A DNA stretch of 64,000 bases from Epinephelus fuscoguttatus (taxonomy: Eukaryota; Chordata; Actinopteri; Perciformes; Serranidae). Made by a program: the position numbers and the translations under genes. Location: NCBI RefSeq assembly GCF_011397635.1, contig NC_064757.1, positions 27,476,339 through 27,540,338 of the forward strand, given 5' to 3'. Shown in pieces: positions 20,107-45,100 of this stretch (position 1 is the first letter of the stretch; each line of letters starts with the position of its first letter). The notes below the pieces were generated by a model that made no database searches, was not told the DNA's origin, and was given only the letters and a program-made list of their open reading frames with translations.

Positions 20107-21879
20107 AGAAAGTTGAAAGTATGTGGTTGTGCTTGTTAGACTAACAGATGATGCATTGTGTATATACCAGAGTGCTGTCTCCTCGTTGTTAACTAATTTC
20201 CTGTATGAAACCCTTTGTTATTAAATTATGCCTGCTTCAGTCAATACAGACATTGTTTGTACACATTATTTCCATATTAAGAAGACCTCCAGACACAGTA
20301 ATGCAAGACTTAATAGTCTGGCTAGATTGTGTCCTGTTGGCTTGAAGCGAAAATTTACTAATCATACTGTATGTGACACATTAAATGTCTGATTTCAGCT
20401 GGCATTGAATTGTACAACTCTAAGTGGTGACCATGAAGCCTACAGTTTATCCACACAGGTGTGGTACTCGTGAGTACTTAGATTAGTCAATTTCCTGCCT
20501 TGGCTAGATGCTTTATCATGTGGAGATATCAGAACAAGCTAAGAATAATTAGTTCACTATATATTGATTGAGATAATAAAAATGTAATTACATAATTCTA
20601 GATAGGTTGGTTCAGTGCTTTTATTAGCTATGCAAACATTTGCAGTTACAAACAGTCCAGACCAGTTCCTGGCTGTGGACAGTGTCCAAGGAGTGTATTC
20701 ACACTAGTTGTTCCAGCACTGATACAAAGCTGGCTCGTTACTGTTTCTGTGGCAGAGTTTTTGTGACTTGCCAGACACAAAAAGTATGAAACAAGCAGCT
20801 CCCACGCTGATTAAGTCACCTCATCAAGTGTTCAAGCTTTATGTGTTTTTTATGTGGGAAAGATAAATGAGATGAAGACACTAGGAATTATTCTTGTTCA
20901 GTGTACAACACAAAGACTGGACTTCTCTGAGGCTGCATGGAGGCTGAACATCTAATCAACAGAGAATCAAAATCTCTCATGATTGTTGGTGCTGCTTATT
21001 TTGGCCCGGGCTTTGATGCCGCTTTCTAGGCAGTGTTTCCTGGAAGTGTTGTAAGCCAAGGCTCGACCAGCTGGCTATGCTCGTAATTTCTTTCATCAGA
21101 TACTGTGGTCAAAGCGAGGGGCATATGATCAGATCATAGTGCTGCCTCTGATTCTGTTTTTTCTCAAGCACGGCCTAATGGAAAATCGCACCCATTACAA
21201 GACATTTTTAAGGTCAGTGGTAATTTGTAAACTGCCTTGCTTGCTTCAGTACAGTGTGATCAAGCACAGGGGTTGGCATAAAAGATAACTGTTGCAGGCG
21301 CTGTTTGATGTTGCACATGAGTAGCATCCTGTTTGAACACTTTGGTGTTTTTATCTTATCTCCATTTATATGATCTTGTGGTTTTGTGTGGGTGATTATT
21401 ACTATGATAACATGGGTGAATAATCAGGAGTAGTGTGGTGTGAGACAGCACAGATGAGTGCTGTTTGTCACATTAACTGGCCTTCGGTGTGTTCTTGTGC
21501 CACCTGAGCTCAGCTGCATGTTGTTCTAGGCCATAATCGGTGAAGGTAGCCATAATCAGTGAAGGTAGCCCAGATTTCAAGCCATTTTTTTCTAATCAGC
21601 CGAAAGGTTTTAAGCAGTATTTTATTACAGGAAAGATAGTCTTCTCTGAAAATTAGGCAGTCTATGGAGTAGACAGACAGAAATACTTCTGAAATTGGTG
21701 CTATATGACCATAGAAAACAAAGAAAAAGGGCTGTGGCATTGCTGTTGCTCCAGAAGTAGAAAATTTACAGCTGTCAGAAAGCACTGCATCACACCGGAT
21801 CAATAAACGCTCCGGCTGGTGATGTAATGCAAGCTTGGCCGTTTTGACACAGGAAACAGAATGGCATCCAGGGGGTTAC

Positions 21880-22200
21880 ATATGATCTTGAATTGCAACT
21901 AAACAGTTAGCTAAAATATGTTTCTGAGAACAGTTTAAGCAAGAAACAGGCAATGCAGTTAGAGAATCTTGGTCCATGTTTTTTCAGCACTGCCTAGTTT
22001 TTCCTGTTTGATCTCAGTATTGTCGGCCTCCAGCAGGACGACTGCTTCCTGTTCGCAAACTCTCATATTACACCAAAACAGTGCACTAAAATATGTTTCT
22101 GAAGACATTTTAGGCAAGAAATAGGCAATCAAGTGACAGAATCTTGGTTTATATTTGATCAGCGCTGCCTACTTTTACAGTTTGGTGTGTGTTTGAGAGC
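21880..22200 (+). repeat. Two-copy tandem repeat
   Basis: Two diverged ~185-bp copies share AAAATATGTTTCTGA, GCAAGAAA.AGGCAAT, AGAATCTTGGT and CAGC.CTGCCTA. Non-coding; also resembles a dispersed percomorph repeat. Confidence 0.7.
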
Positions 22201-23501
22201 AATAGAGAGGGGCAGGTCTCTCTCTCGATCTGTTTCTGTACTCTTTGTGTCTGTGGTGGTGGGCATATAACTCTAGAGCTTAGAAAATTTAAGATGAGAG
22301 ATGAACAGGAACATCTGGCGGCTGATAAAATAAAGGGAAGTTTACCATAGATAATTTACACATACAACTTTAGTTGTGATGATGCAAAGTTGGTTGAAAA
22401 TTGGCAAAGCATCCCTTTAATTAGAATAAAGTCTTTTTTTAACAGCTGACTTAATGTCCTCATGTATCTTGTATTTCAAAGCATAACTTTGTTTAGCGAT
22501 CTGCTTGTCTGGGTCACCAAACTACAAGGAACTAAAATAGAAACTGCATGTGATAATGCTAACGTTGCTGTTCCCTACATAACTTGATTAGAAGGTCAGT
22601 TTCACTTCCTCTGGGTCAGGTCTTGACATTAAGGGAAAGCCAAAGGGAATTTGGGCTCTATAATGAAATGAATTCAAACCAGAGCCAGAGTAGAAATGAG
22701 TGTGTAACAGTTTGATTGAGAAATTATTCTGGCTACATTTCCTTTGTGGTCTGGTTTGCTCTCTTAAAGGTCTTTCAGTACATTGGCTCTGCACGTTCGA
22801 TGGGAAGGCAGCATTTACTTCCTGGTTTCATAGAGCAGGGATGACCTTTTGCTGAAATAATTATCATGAATGGGAAAGCTGCTTTTAATTGTCTATAGCT
22901 TACAAAGGTATAACAGAGTAGCTTTCACTGACCTCTTTCTGCACCCACCACAACACAGCACAACACAATATCGCGGCCAATCACAGGTCACATGCATGAC
23001 ATAGCTCTCACAATGATGATACTATTCAAGGCCTTTAACAGCAGCTGACACGGTGTAGGGGCCCTCGAGTAAAGAAAGTATGCAGTGGAGGTTGTTGGTG
23101 TGGTATTATTTTAGGATATTCTGCCATCAGGTACAGTTTTGTATATTTATTTATGAGCTTTTTTAAATCTCCTTCACTCCCAAAATAGGATAAAGCAGTT
23201 ATTCCTTCAGGTATGCTCTGTAGATGCCACATAGTATGTCACACATAGATGCATGTTATCTGCCTCTATTCGCATCTTTCTGATCTGTCGACTGATGTCA
23301 CCACAGTTTTACTTGTTCTCTGTCTTCATTTGGAGCTCACTGTGGAGGATTATGACAATCTTTCAAAGCTTTGTTTCTCAGACGCACTAAATCACATCAG
23401 TCCACATCCAGATTAATGACTTGCCGTTGCAGTCAGCAGTTGTAATCCTTTAGTGTGGGATTGTCCACACACACCAAGTGCATTCGAAGGCTTCTGTGAT
23501 T

Positions 23502-23503
<2 letters not shown>

Positions 23504-23533
<30 letters not shown>
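23504..23533 (+). repeat. (GT)n microsatellite
   Basis: Pure GT dinucleotide run of about 15 units upstream of the me2 start-codon exon. Confidence 0.9.
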
Positions 23534-23534
<1 letters not shown>

Positions 23535-23940
23535 AGCAGGTCAACAGTCTTTGCTGCTGATAGCTTAATGTCACACCAAGGTGCGATAAGGGTCTAATGA
23601 TGTCACGTTCAAAGGTTGTGGCAGAGGTTCACGTCCTGACTGTCAGAAACAAGAATGGCTCAACCTTTAAGTGATAAATATGAACCTGTTGACACTGAAG
23701 AATTGTTTCACATGTGTTTGCACCATAAACATTCAAAATGACGCATGGATTTTTCCAGTTTATTCAATGTCCCAAAACAGCTATGGCCAAATTTTTAATC
23801 AATTGTAAATCTCCCAAGCAGGAGGATGAAGATGGAAATAGATGTTGCAGCAAAACAGTAGGTTATTTGTTAACTTTGTTTCTCTTTCCTGCCTCACCAG
23901 CTTTCCACCAGTGGACCTTCCAGACCAGTGACTGTCAGCC

Positions 23941-35748
<11,808 letters not shown>

Positions 35749-37490
35749 AAGTAGACCACACCCTCTCAGTGCTCTTTGTTTTCCACTTAACTCACAGATC
35801 ACAGGTATTTTGAGACGATGGTAATTATGTTAGTGCAAACATTAGCTTATGAAAACAGGCAGCAGAGGTCTCTTACTGCTGCTACGTACGTTTGCACAAA
35901 CCCAGTCATATTGGATCTGTGAGAAGGCAGATTGGAAAGTGGCATTTGAATGAAAACGGCCATTTTCACAGTTCTTTATCACCTCTGCATCACATGTAAA
36001 CCAGCGCAGCACCTGGAGGGCCACCTGGTGGTGGGAAAAGGCAGTGTGGAAATCTGGTTTCATTGTTGAAACCTTGAGATATATTTTAATTATTATCTAT
36101 TATATTATATCATATCTATCATTATCTATCATCAAGTATGCATCAGTAAATTTAAGCACTCTATAAATTAGACTATGGTGAATAGTAAACCCAACGCTGA
36201 ACACTGTGCCTCTGCTCGAGGTAGAGACTGGTTTTTGCAAGATACTGTACTAGAAATGACTCCATGATGTCAACCTTTTGTTAGGAAATGCAGCATACTA
36301 TTATCTTTGTGCAACCTGTTTTAAAAGATAGTCACTCCTCATTTATTGTAACAGTTGTTTGTTGTGTACACTCCTGATGCAGAGGTTAGTCTTTAGTTAG
36401 CACTTAATACTATTGTGACTGTATGTAGCTACATAGAGATTACAGAACATAACGCACATTTATTAACATGAAGTACGGACATTGCCTTTTCTCACATCAG
36501 GTGGGCCTCTGGTGGCTTCACTGATCTAACCAATGCCTGGTGTAAGACATAAGGTTTAAGAACCTTTTTAAACTATGCTTAAATCAGGCCACATTATCAG
36601 AGTCCTAGTAGAGCAGAGGGTTAAAGCACTTGTCCTTTGTGAGCAAACTAAGAGACAAAGAGAGGACAGGATGTTACTCGGGAGAAATGGAGAGAATATA
36701 TAAAGAGAGACCTCAGAAAACGGTGTGATTTTATGAAGGGAAAGTTATATCTAAAAACACAAGAAGTGAACGTCCACTCCAACATTGTATTTGTTCACAT
36801 GCTTTTGTCACATTGTATTTATTTCTTTGAATTTATTTAATTTTATTAGGGTGTATTAAGATGTTTTGCCCTTTGGCTTTGTGAGAAAACCTGTTATCAA
36901 CACTCCTTTAATGAGTTGTGGTAAAATGAATCCATCCCTAAAAATGATCCCTTTTGCTTAACTGTGATTTTAAAAAAAAAAAAAAGCTGAATATAAAATG
37001 TAACCTAAATATTTAAGAAAACTATGCGCAGTATCAAATGATTATTTTCTATTTGGATTATATTTTGTGTACTGTACATAGGCTTTTGTGGAAACTGAGA
37101 CTGTCTATGGAAAGAGTGTTTATAAAGTTGTGTTAAGTACATCCACGTGTGTTTCGGCAGGTTGGTGTGTGGGTTTTACTCCTGGGAACGGACTTCCAGG
37201 CTACGCTCTTATAGTTCTGGTCTGATATGATCATTAACAAAAACTTATAACACAGACACAGTCATGTTGGCTCAGATTAACATAAACTAGAGAGATGGCA
37301 ACTCTGCCTTTGGCAAGTTTATATGTACAGTATCTTTCAACAGAGATATTCAAAATGCTGTACATAAGACATTAAAAGCATAAAGAAAAACAAGCCAGTA
37401 TAAAAAGACACATCAGAAAGATTAGCAGAGTAAAATAAAGTAGAAGATACAAAAGAGACATTATAGTGCAGTGCAAAATTTGAATAAATA
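35749..37490 (+). other. me2: me2 3' UTR and flank
   Basis: No coding signal. The first canonical AATAAA motifs after the me2 stop that I find are at 37434-37439 and 37483-37488, the latter directly next to a hAT-like element. Which signal is used cannot be told from sequence alone. Confidence 0.35.
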
Positions 37491-37496
37491 GTACTT

Positions 37497-38310
37497 CCGT
37501 GCTTCCCAACCTTTTTCCGTAAGGGGCCCTTTTCTATCACTAAGTAAACTGGCAACCCCTGACTAAGTGAGATATTGAACTAATAAATAACCCAAATATT
37601 GATGCAATAACTGCAGGAAGTTTATGTAAAACCAGCAATTTGGATGAATTTTAAGATTATTTCCTGTGAATATTGCATCAGAGATGAGTTTCCCAGAATT
37701 TTTTAACAGTCATAACATACCCTAAAACTCCAATTAAAAGTCTAGTCCCTATTAAACACCCAGTCCCTTTTACTAGCCTGCTGTGGCTACACATTTTGAC
37801 AAATGTAAGCCTGTCTCAAATAGAGCCCTGGTCTGGTTGCCAAGCAGTTCATTTTTTTAATAGAAGTTCTTCAGATGTATAAAAGCAGGTTGTTGGCGAC
37901 CTCAGATTATGTGTCCATTCCTCGATTACCCTGTAAGTTTAGTCCATAAGGGTCCCCAGATCAAAAGAATCAAAAGGGTTTTTCATAGAAATTAACAGAA
38001 TTACAGGCCTGTTCCAAAAAAGACATCTGTCCCAAATATAGGCCTGTTGATTTCAGTGATTTAAGCAGTGTGTTCAGGTCCTCATCGTGCCCTTATCCTT
38101 TATATCTTGAGGAATGATCTAGACTTCAAAAATAATAATTTTATTTAGTTTTACTCACAGATATGAATGCTGAGATATAGGCCAAGTGTATTATTTTTTA
38201 AATATTCTTACACCCCTTAAAATCTTAAAATCAAGAAAGCTTCACATGACGCCTTGTGAAGCTTTTGGTGACCCTTCGTATGGGTTGGGCCCCTAGGTTG
38301 GGAACCAGTG
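37497..38310 (+). mobile_element. hAT-like non-autonomous element
   Basis: The left end GTGCTTCCCAACCTTTTT with AAGGGGCCC and the right end GGGCCCCTAGGTTGGGAACCAGTG are inverted versions of each other, in the style of fish hAT MITEs. No transposase; no clean 8-bp target duplication could be fixed. Confidence 0.65.
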
Positions 38311-38951
38311 TAATATCTGATGCTGAAGGGTAATGGTGCCTACAAGATTATTATTGGCAATATATATTTGTTATAAAGAAACTGAGCAATGCCAGGGCAT
38401 TTATTTGTGGCAGGTTGTTTCCATTAACAGGAGGATGCAGTATCTTATTAACTATAATTCCAGTTATACTTTCTGAACACTTTCCATCTGTATGTCAGTT
38501 TGAAGCTTATCTTGGTCTCTGTTAGATCTTTATATTTTGCTCTGTGCTCTGACAAACTGCTGCGGTCTATTGTAGTGACTTATCCAAGGATCTTCAATGA
38601 TATGGTGTAAAATGTGAGACTTAGACCATACACACTGGACACAAACACACACGCACACACACACACCATTGCAGCTAAAATGTGTTAAAGTCTTCCAGTC
38701 AGCCTATTTTATTCATAGTATTGCCTTAGTCACATGTCAAGGGCATTGACAGTATCATGCATTAGTTCTCAAGTATGTTTAAATATAGGCCACTGTAAAT
38801 TTTAGTCTCAGGATATTGTATTAGGACCTTCTAACCGCTTACATTGAAGTGTCTGTCCACAATCATGTCATGTTCCATGATGCAGACCTCTCAACATGCT
38901 GCAGGCAGAGCTGAGAAACAACAGCACTACCAAAATTATACACTGTTTTGT

Positions 38952-39091
38952 GGTGCCCACAAGCTCACCTGGTAGAGTAGGCACCCCCTTGCCGCAGCGG
39001 CCATGGGCTTGATTCCAACCCACAGCCCTATGCTGCATGTCATCCCCCTTTCATGCTGTAGCTGTCCTATCAAATAAAGGCAGAAAAATAA
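38952..39091 (+). mobile_element. tRNA-derived SINE (second family)
   Basis: The head resembles a tRNA: AAGCTCACCTGGTAGAG (A box) and GGCTTGATTCCAACCC (B box). It is followed by TATGCTGCATGTCATCCCCC and a 3' end CCTATCAAATAAAGGCAGAAAA, the standard teleost arrangement. Not a functional tRNA, since no acceptor stem closes it. Confidence 0.8.
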
Positions 39092-39645
39092 TTGTGTTGA
39101 ATTCAATGTGCAGCTTCGTCTCTGATAGACTGTGCAGCTTCAGGTTGTGAACAATCAAAGTTTTCTGCTTATACATAATGAAAGTTTTATTTAAAAGGAC
39201 CTATTTAAATCAGTCTCACCTCAGTAAGTGCTGGCTTGTGTGTCTGTCCGGTTGTTGTTACTGACTGTAATTGTCCAGTGTGAGTTTTTACTGTGTTGTG
39301 TAAGAAAGTGGTGACTGGCTTGCTCATGTGGTTCTTTTCATACCCATGAGGAAAATTAAGTCTGTGTGTCATTGAAGTGTGCATCCATATAGTGCTGTGT
39401 TCTTCCAGTCTGTGTTCCTGAGGTATTTTTTTGTTACACAATATATTGCCTTAGCGTTTGTGCACAGAGAGAATACCTATGTGCAGAATAAAAACAGTTT
39501 TACACTGGCTTCACTGGCTGCTTATTTTAAGATTGTAAATGTTTTCTGTGAGTGAGCAACTTCAGGTTTGTTTGCCCTGCTGTTAAAGATGTAGGCAGTG
39601 TTTAATTTCACTGCAGGAAAGAGGGAAAGTAAGTTATTTTTTATA

Positions 39646-40111
39646 CAGGGTGTCTACAGGTATCTGACAGTAGAATTTAATGCTTTTTAAGACCTGTTCA
39701 AGACACTTTTTAACCGAACTTAGGAAGCCATGTTTTACCTATTTAATAAAATAAAAATAAAATTGACCTATTTAAGCATCTCAGGTAAGCACTGCAGTCA
39801 AGTAGTACGTGTGGTCTTGTGCAGAGTTATGGAGTCAGTAAAGTCATTCTACATTTTGCCAACAGGTAAGTACAAGTATGAAATAAAAGGAGAGTGTTAG
39901 ACTATAGTTTTTAAAAGATATCTAACACTAGAAATGTGGACTTTTACACAGAAAGGCTTCACTTATTTTTACAAAAAAATTAAAATTGGATAAATTAAAT
40001 TAGATAAAATGTTTGTAGTAGTTACACATATTCAAATTGAAGACTATTTAATGACTGTTAAGGTCAAATTTAAGACATTTTAAGGCTCTTTAAGGACATG
40101 TAGACATCCTG
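39646..40111 (+). mobile_element. MITE with imperfect TIRs flanked by TTATA
   Basis: The left end CAGGGTGTCTACAGGT and the inverted right end CAGGATGTCTACATGT differ at two positions. TTATA stands on both sides (39641-39645, 40112-40116). The interior is AT-rich and non-coding. Confidence 0.65.
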
Positions 40112-40834
40112 TTATATTCATAGCGTTTTTAAATCTGTATAAACGATAAGGGAAATGTCAACACAATCAAATGACTGTGTCTTAAGGATTTTAAATGTTT
40201 GATGCAACTGAGATTGTGCATGTAAATAAGGTCTATACTTTCAAATGAAAAACTTTTTTACCCCTCTTTATTGAGAACTTGATAGGTACAAACGAGGCAC
40301 ATTTTCAAGTCTTATTCCATCAAAAAACTTCTATCTCAGGTTGCGCAAGATCATAACCAGATACAAAATGACAGAAGCAAAACAAAATAAAATTGAAATT
40401 AAAACGAAGAAGATCTATCTCAAATTAACCTAATACATCTAGTATTGAAAACAGCTTAAGAGCTTTCTTGTCTTTAAAAAGTTTCAGTGACTTACTCTAG
40501 AGTTATAACTTATTCTTCTCATAGTTCAATCTGGGTTTAGTCTTTTAATATATAAATGTATAGCACATTTGTAACTGATAAAAAAAAAACCCTTTCCCAA
40601 TAACAAGATAATATTTAGAACAATGTCCACATTCTTGTTTTCAATACGATTACATGGTTTTTATTTGTGTATTATAGTTATTACCAGTACACTGGAGCCA
40701 GTGGTAATAATTATAACGTCTCACTAAACTCCTCATGATGTAACAAATTTCTGTTACCATCTAAAAACTGAGCAACAGCCCAAATATCTTTGGAACTACA
40801 TTCCTCTATGCACACAGATTTTCTACTCAGCAAT

Positions 40835-41250
40835 ATCCCCCTGAGACCGTGTCCTCATATGAGGACACCACATTTTGGGTTTATTGCACCTCATACTTCA
40901 TTCTTAACTTAGACCTGCTGTCCTCATTTGTGGACACTTTTTTTGTGCCATCTAGACGCAGTAAGAGCAAGATGGCAGCCATCTCTGCCAAGTCATTCTG
41001 CAGCGGATCCCAACACAAAAGTGGAAAAGTTACAAAACCTGATCACATTTTATGACTTGTTTATTTGTGATAAATAATGTTTGTAGTTTAATATGGCAAC
41101 AAATTTCACCAATTTTAGCAACTGTAACAAGCTAAGACGCTGTTATTTAGAAAGTACTTGTTTGGGACTTTATTGTCGTCTCATTTTAGGATCTTGGGAC
41201 TTTATTATCGTTGACAATATTTAGTTTTTTATACTTATTGTGTACTGAGG
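40835..41250 (+). repeat. Dispersed repeat, copy of the element at 510-950
   Basis: Carries the same palindrome GTCCTCATATGAGGAC (40851-40866) and the same ordered blocks (GTGCCATCTAG, AAGATGGCAGCCAT, ATGGCAACAAATTT, GGATCTTGGGACTTTATT). Confidence 0.85.
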
Positions 41251-41324
41251 TAAGGTATCTTCAAATAAAACATACTAACACACTGTATTGTACACACTTA
41301 TAGTACATCTCAGATAGTGTTGTG

Positions 41325-41945
41325 ACGTTCACGAACGAACCGATTCTATTGAACGGCTCGTTAACATGAACGATGGAAACCGAGTCACAGCTGGGAACCG
41401 TTCTGTTTTGTTTTGTTTTTTTTTTAATATCACTGTGTGTTCCTCCTTTGCTCCTCCCCTGAGCAAAATTCATTGTAGCCTGCTTTGTTTTTTAATGTTT
41501 ATTTGTAAGTGTTAAGGTCACGGTGTTGCATGAACAACAAGTCATGGTAGCTTTACACACATACAAACAATTTGTATAAAGGGTAAATCCAACATAGTGA
41601 TGTCACTGTCAGAGCAGAGTGATATGGTGCAACCTTGTGGAATATTTACAGTGAATCCAGATCAGACTTTAAAATCTAGTCCACACATGTCAAGTGAGGT
41701 TATAATCAATATTTCAGAATAATTCAAACTCAGATATTGGTGGGATATCTAATTTTGTATTATTTTGTTCCAAATCTCACCCCATCATACCTCCCAGTGA
41801 TTATTTCCAAGATAAAATGAGTTACCACCAGGCTGGCTTCTTAAAACTTAATAAATATAAAAATCAGTCAAATGAGCCAGTTTTTTGAACGGCTCTTTGA
41901 AAGGAACGGCTCACCAAGATCCGGCTCCTCTCAAAGAGCCTTAAA
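41325..41945 (+). mobile_element. Probable DNA-transposon-derived repeat close to the elac1 promoter
   Basis: Starts GTTGTGACGTTCACGAACGAACCG and ends with GAACGGCTCTTTGAAAGGAACGGCTC. GAACGGCTC occurs near both ends, in the manner of a fish hAT-like element with an AT-rich core. The right terminus looks truncated. It ends about 170 bp before the elac1 start codon. Confidence 0.5.
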
Positions 41946-41959
41946 TCCCATCTCCAATA

Positions 41960-42113
41960 TCAGATTTACGAGCAACCCGACTTGTCCTGAACGCCGCACC
42001 GTCGCTCGTCCTACGTCATCACTAAGTGACTGTTTACAGTGAGCATGGCAGACATGCCGCTTCAGTTCTAGTTGTAGACAGTTGTCACCTGTTGTCCTGT
42101 AACTTTTAGGAGT
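41960..42113 (+). promoter_or_regulatory. elac1: elac1 promoter / 5' UTR region
   Basis: CpG-containing segment just before the elac1 ATG, with a CRE-like TACGTCA at 42012-42018. The transcription start is not identifiable. Confidence 0.35.
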
Positions 42114-45100
42114 ATGGCCATGGATATGACTTTCCTCGGGACGGGCTCGGCCTACCCGTCTCCTCACCGCGGTGCCTCGGCTCTGGTGCTGCGGACCCAG
42201 GGGGAGTGTTGGCTGTTTGACTGCGGGGAGGGGACCCAGACCCAGCTGATGAGGAGCCAGCTCAGAGCCGGTGAGTCACTGCTGCTCATCTTCCTGCCTC
42301 GCCTTTAAAAGTTTCTGAGAAACTAAAATAAGCTCCTGAAAACCAGCGGTGAATAACCAAAATGATATATTAATGCTCCTACTTCCCTCACGCCAACTCT
42401 CCTTGTTGTCATCTTCACTTTGGAGCTGAAGAGGTTTCTCAGTAAAGTTAATTACTCCCTTCCAGAAGTAGAGTACAGTGTTAATCACAGGTCCACTAAA
42501 TTTTTAGCACAATTATAGGGTGTCCTTAAAAGTACTTGCAGTGGGGCCACTGAAAATCTTGGGGTGGTACACCAAAACCAAAGCCATTATGAATTTCAGG
42601 AATTCAACTAACTTTATGCTGCTGTAGTTTAGAAGCTAGTTGAAATTTATATAAATATGGAGAGTTAACAAACTGCATACTGCATTTAATCCACCTCTTA
42701 CAATCTAATTTACTTTGGACAAACTGTTCCCATTACATCACCGGTGATATGTAATGATACGTCATGTTTCCTTCTCAGGTCGAATCACCAAGGTTTTTAT
42801 CTCCCACTTACACGGAGATCACCTGTTTGGGCTGCCTGGTCTTCTCTGCACTGTAAGCCTCAACACCAACCCTGAGCAGCAGAACATGAACTGTGTGGAC
42901 ATTTATGGACCCCGGGGCCTCCGGCACTTTCTGAGGGTGACACTTGGCCTCACAGGATCACAGCTGCTCTTCCCTTATGCAGGCAGGTCCAACATGTACC
43001 ACCTGAGCTCTAATGTGGCCACAGTATTACAGTAAATACGGCACTGCTGATCTGTTTGTTTTAGCACAAACATCCAATATAAACTATGGGTTGCACATAG
43101 ATTTTATTTTATGTCAGAATGAGTTTATCCAGAAACAACAAAAGCTGACTTTCGGTAGCAAACATGTGTATAGTACAGAGTATATAGGAAGTTTATCAAG
43201 ACATTATGAGCTGCAGAGCAAACCTCCCCTGCAGGTTGAGTGTGTATCTTACACTACAGACTGTGATCCATACCACCCCAGCCTAATTTACTGTATTCAT
43301 TCTCATCTTTGTTGTTTTATTGTACTTATTGCTCATGTACTCTGCTCTCATCTCATCTATATTCTGTATGTTGCTGTAGTGCATGAGCTGGAGCCCACAA
43401 CTGACCAGAGTCCAGAAGAGGGACAGCTCAGTCTGGAGGTATGTGACTAAGTTTGGTGTTATTCCTGCATGGTGATAAATCAGACCAGAGTGCAAAGCAC
43501 AAACTGTGCTTTGAAAACTTTTCTTTTTGTGAGGTCAGTAACAGTTTGCATTTTTAAGTGTGTGTAATTTTAATCTCCTGTGCCCAAATGTTAACTGAGA
43601 TAGTCTGCTTGACATCCATTCATTTAAACTTTTGTGAAAATGTATCCTCAGCCCAAGAGACAGCAGTGACAGTGTTCTCCACCCGCACAGGAGCATGCAA
43701 TCTTTAATGATGTGTGTTGTGTCTCTGCAGATGACAACAGAGCACGGTCCTCTGCACCCACAGGAGCAGCCTGGCAGGACGATCCCCCTGGATGTCTCAA
43801 GTGACTGTTATCCCCTCTTTGAGGATAAGACGTTTGTGGTGAAGGCCTTCAGGTTGTTTCACCGCATCCCCTCCTTTGGTTTTTGCATTCAGGAGCATGA
43901 TCGACCTGGAAGACTGAAGACTGAAATCCTGAAGGAACTAGGTAAATGCACTTTGTGTCTCTTTTTATTTCTTTTTCTTTCTTTTCTTGAATTGTATGAC
44001 TTGTATTTTTCCACTCCCACAGGTAGCTATGAATAGATGTAGAAACGCCCTGAAACATTTGCATATCAATAGTCATGCCTGCTCCACTGCTCATTAGATC
44101 TGTCAGTGACAATAACAGCTGATAGAAGAAGGGCAGTTTCTGACTGTGTTGCATCAGTGAGGGTTTTCAACGCCACCAGCAAGGCTGTCATTACGTGTGA
44201 CTGCTACAAAAAATGTGGCTATTAATAGTGACCACACCACTGATTAATCACATGTACCTGTAAAGTGTACTGTGACTATATTTTTTATGACAGACTATAC
44301 CATGACTTTTATCTGACATTTTAAGTGGCATACTATCCTATGACGTTTTTATGACATTTTTTATGTCATACTATACTGTGACGTTTTTTATGACATTTTT
44401 TATGTCATACTACACTGTGACATTTTTATGACTTTTTTATGTCATACTATACTGTGACGTTTAGGTCATACTATACTGTGACGTTTTTATGACATTTTTT
44501 ATGTCATACTACACTGTGACGTTTTTATGACATTTTTTTAGGTCATACTATACTATGACGTTTTTATGACATTTTTTTAGGTCATACTACACTGTGACGT
44601 TTTTATGACATTTTTTTAGGTCATACTATACTGTGACGTTTTTATGACATTTTTTAGGTCATACTATACTATGACGTTTTTATGACATTTTTAGGTCATA
44701 CTATACTGTGACGTTTTTATGACATTTTTTTAGGTCACACTATACTGTGACGTTTTTATGACATTTTTTTTATGTCATACTATACTGTGATATTTTTATG
44801 ACATTTTTAATGGCTTACTTTATGACGTGATAATTTTTTTTGTTCAAAATCTTTTCATTCAGTTTTTTCAGATAGCACAGGGTAGTGCATACAAATCATT
44901 TACAACATGGTATCTGCTCATGGAAGGAAAGATAACCAAGAAAGAAAATAAAACCCAACAAAATCCCACTAACCCTCCTAGCTCCCAGCCTCCCAACTTC
45001 CTGTTGAGGTTGTGGCCAAATAACACTGCTGTTGGTGGATAATCTTGCAAGTATCAAATGGCATACAGTATGTACATACACATGCCACATTTATACATAC

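Larger units (their letters stand above)
18279..23900 (+). other. Putative me2 intron 1
   Basis: No exon seen. It holds an isolated retroelement ORF (19588-20106, - strand), a tandemly duplicated repeat (21880-22200), a (GT)n run (23504-23533) and otherwise unique-looking AT-rich sequence. Confidence 0.5.

Noticed and set aside
43013-43450. 145-codon ORF reading through elac1 intron 2 and exon 3
   Set aside because: Only its last part (VHELEPTTDQ) is real elac1 exon; the rest is intron in the same frame.
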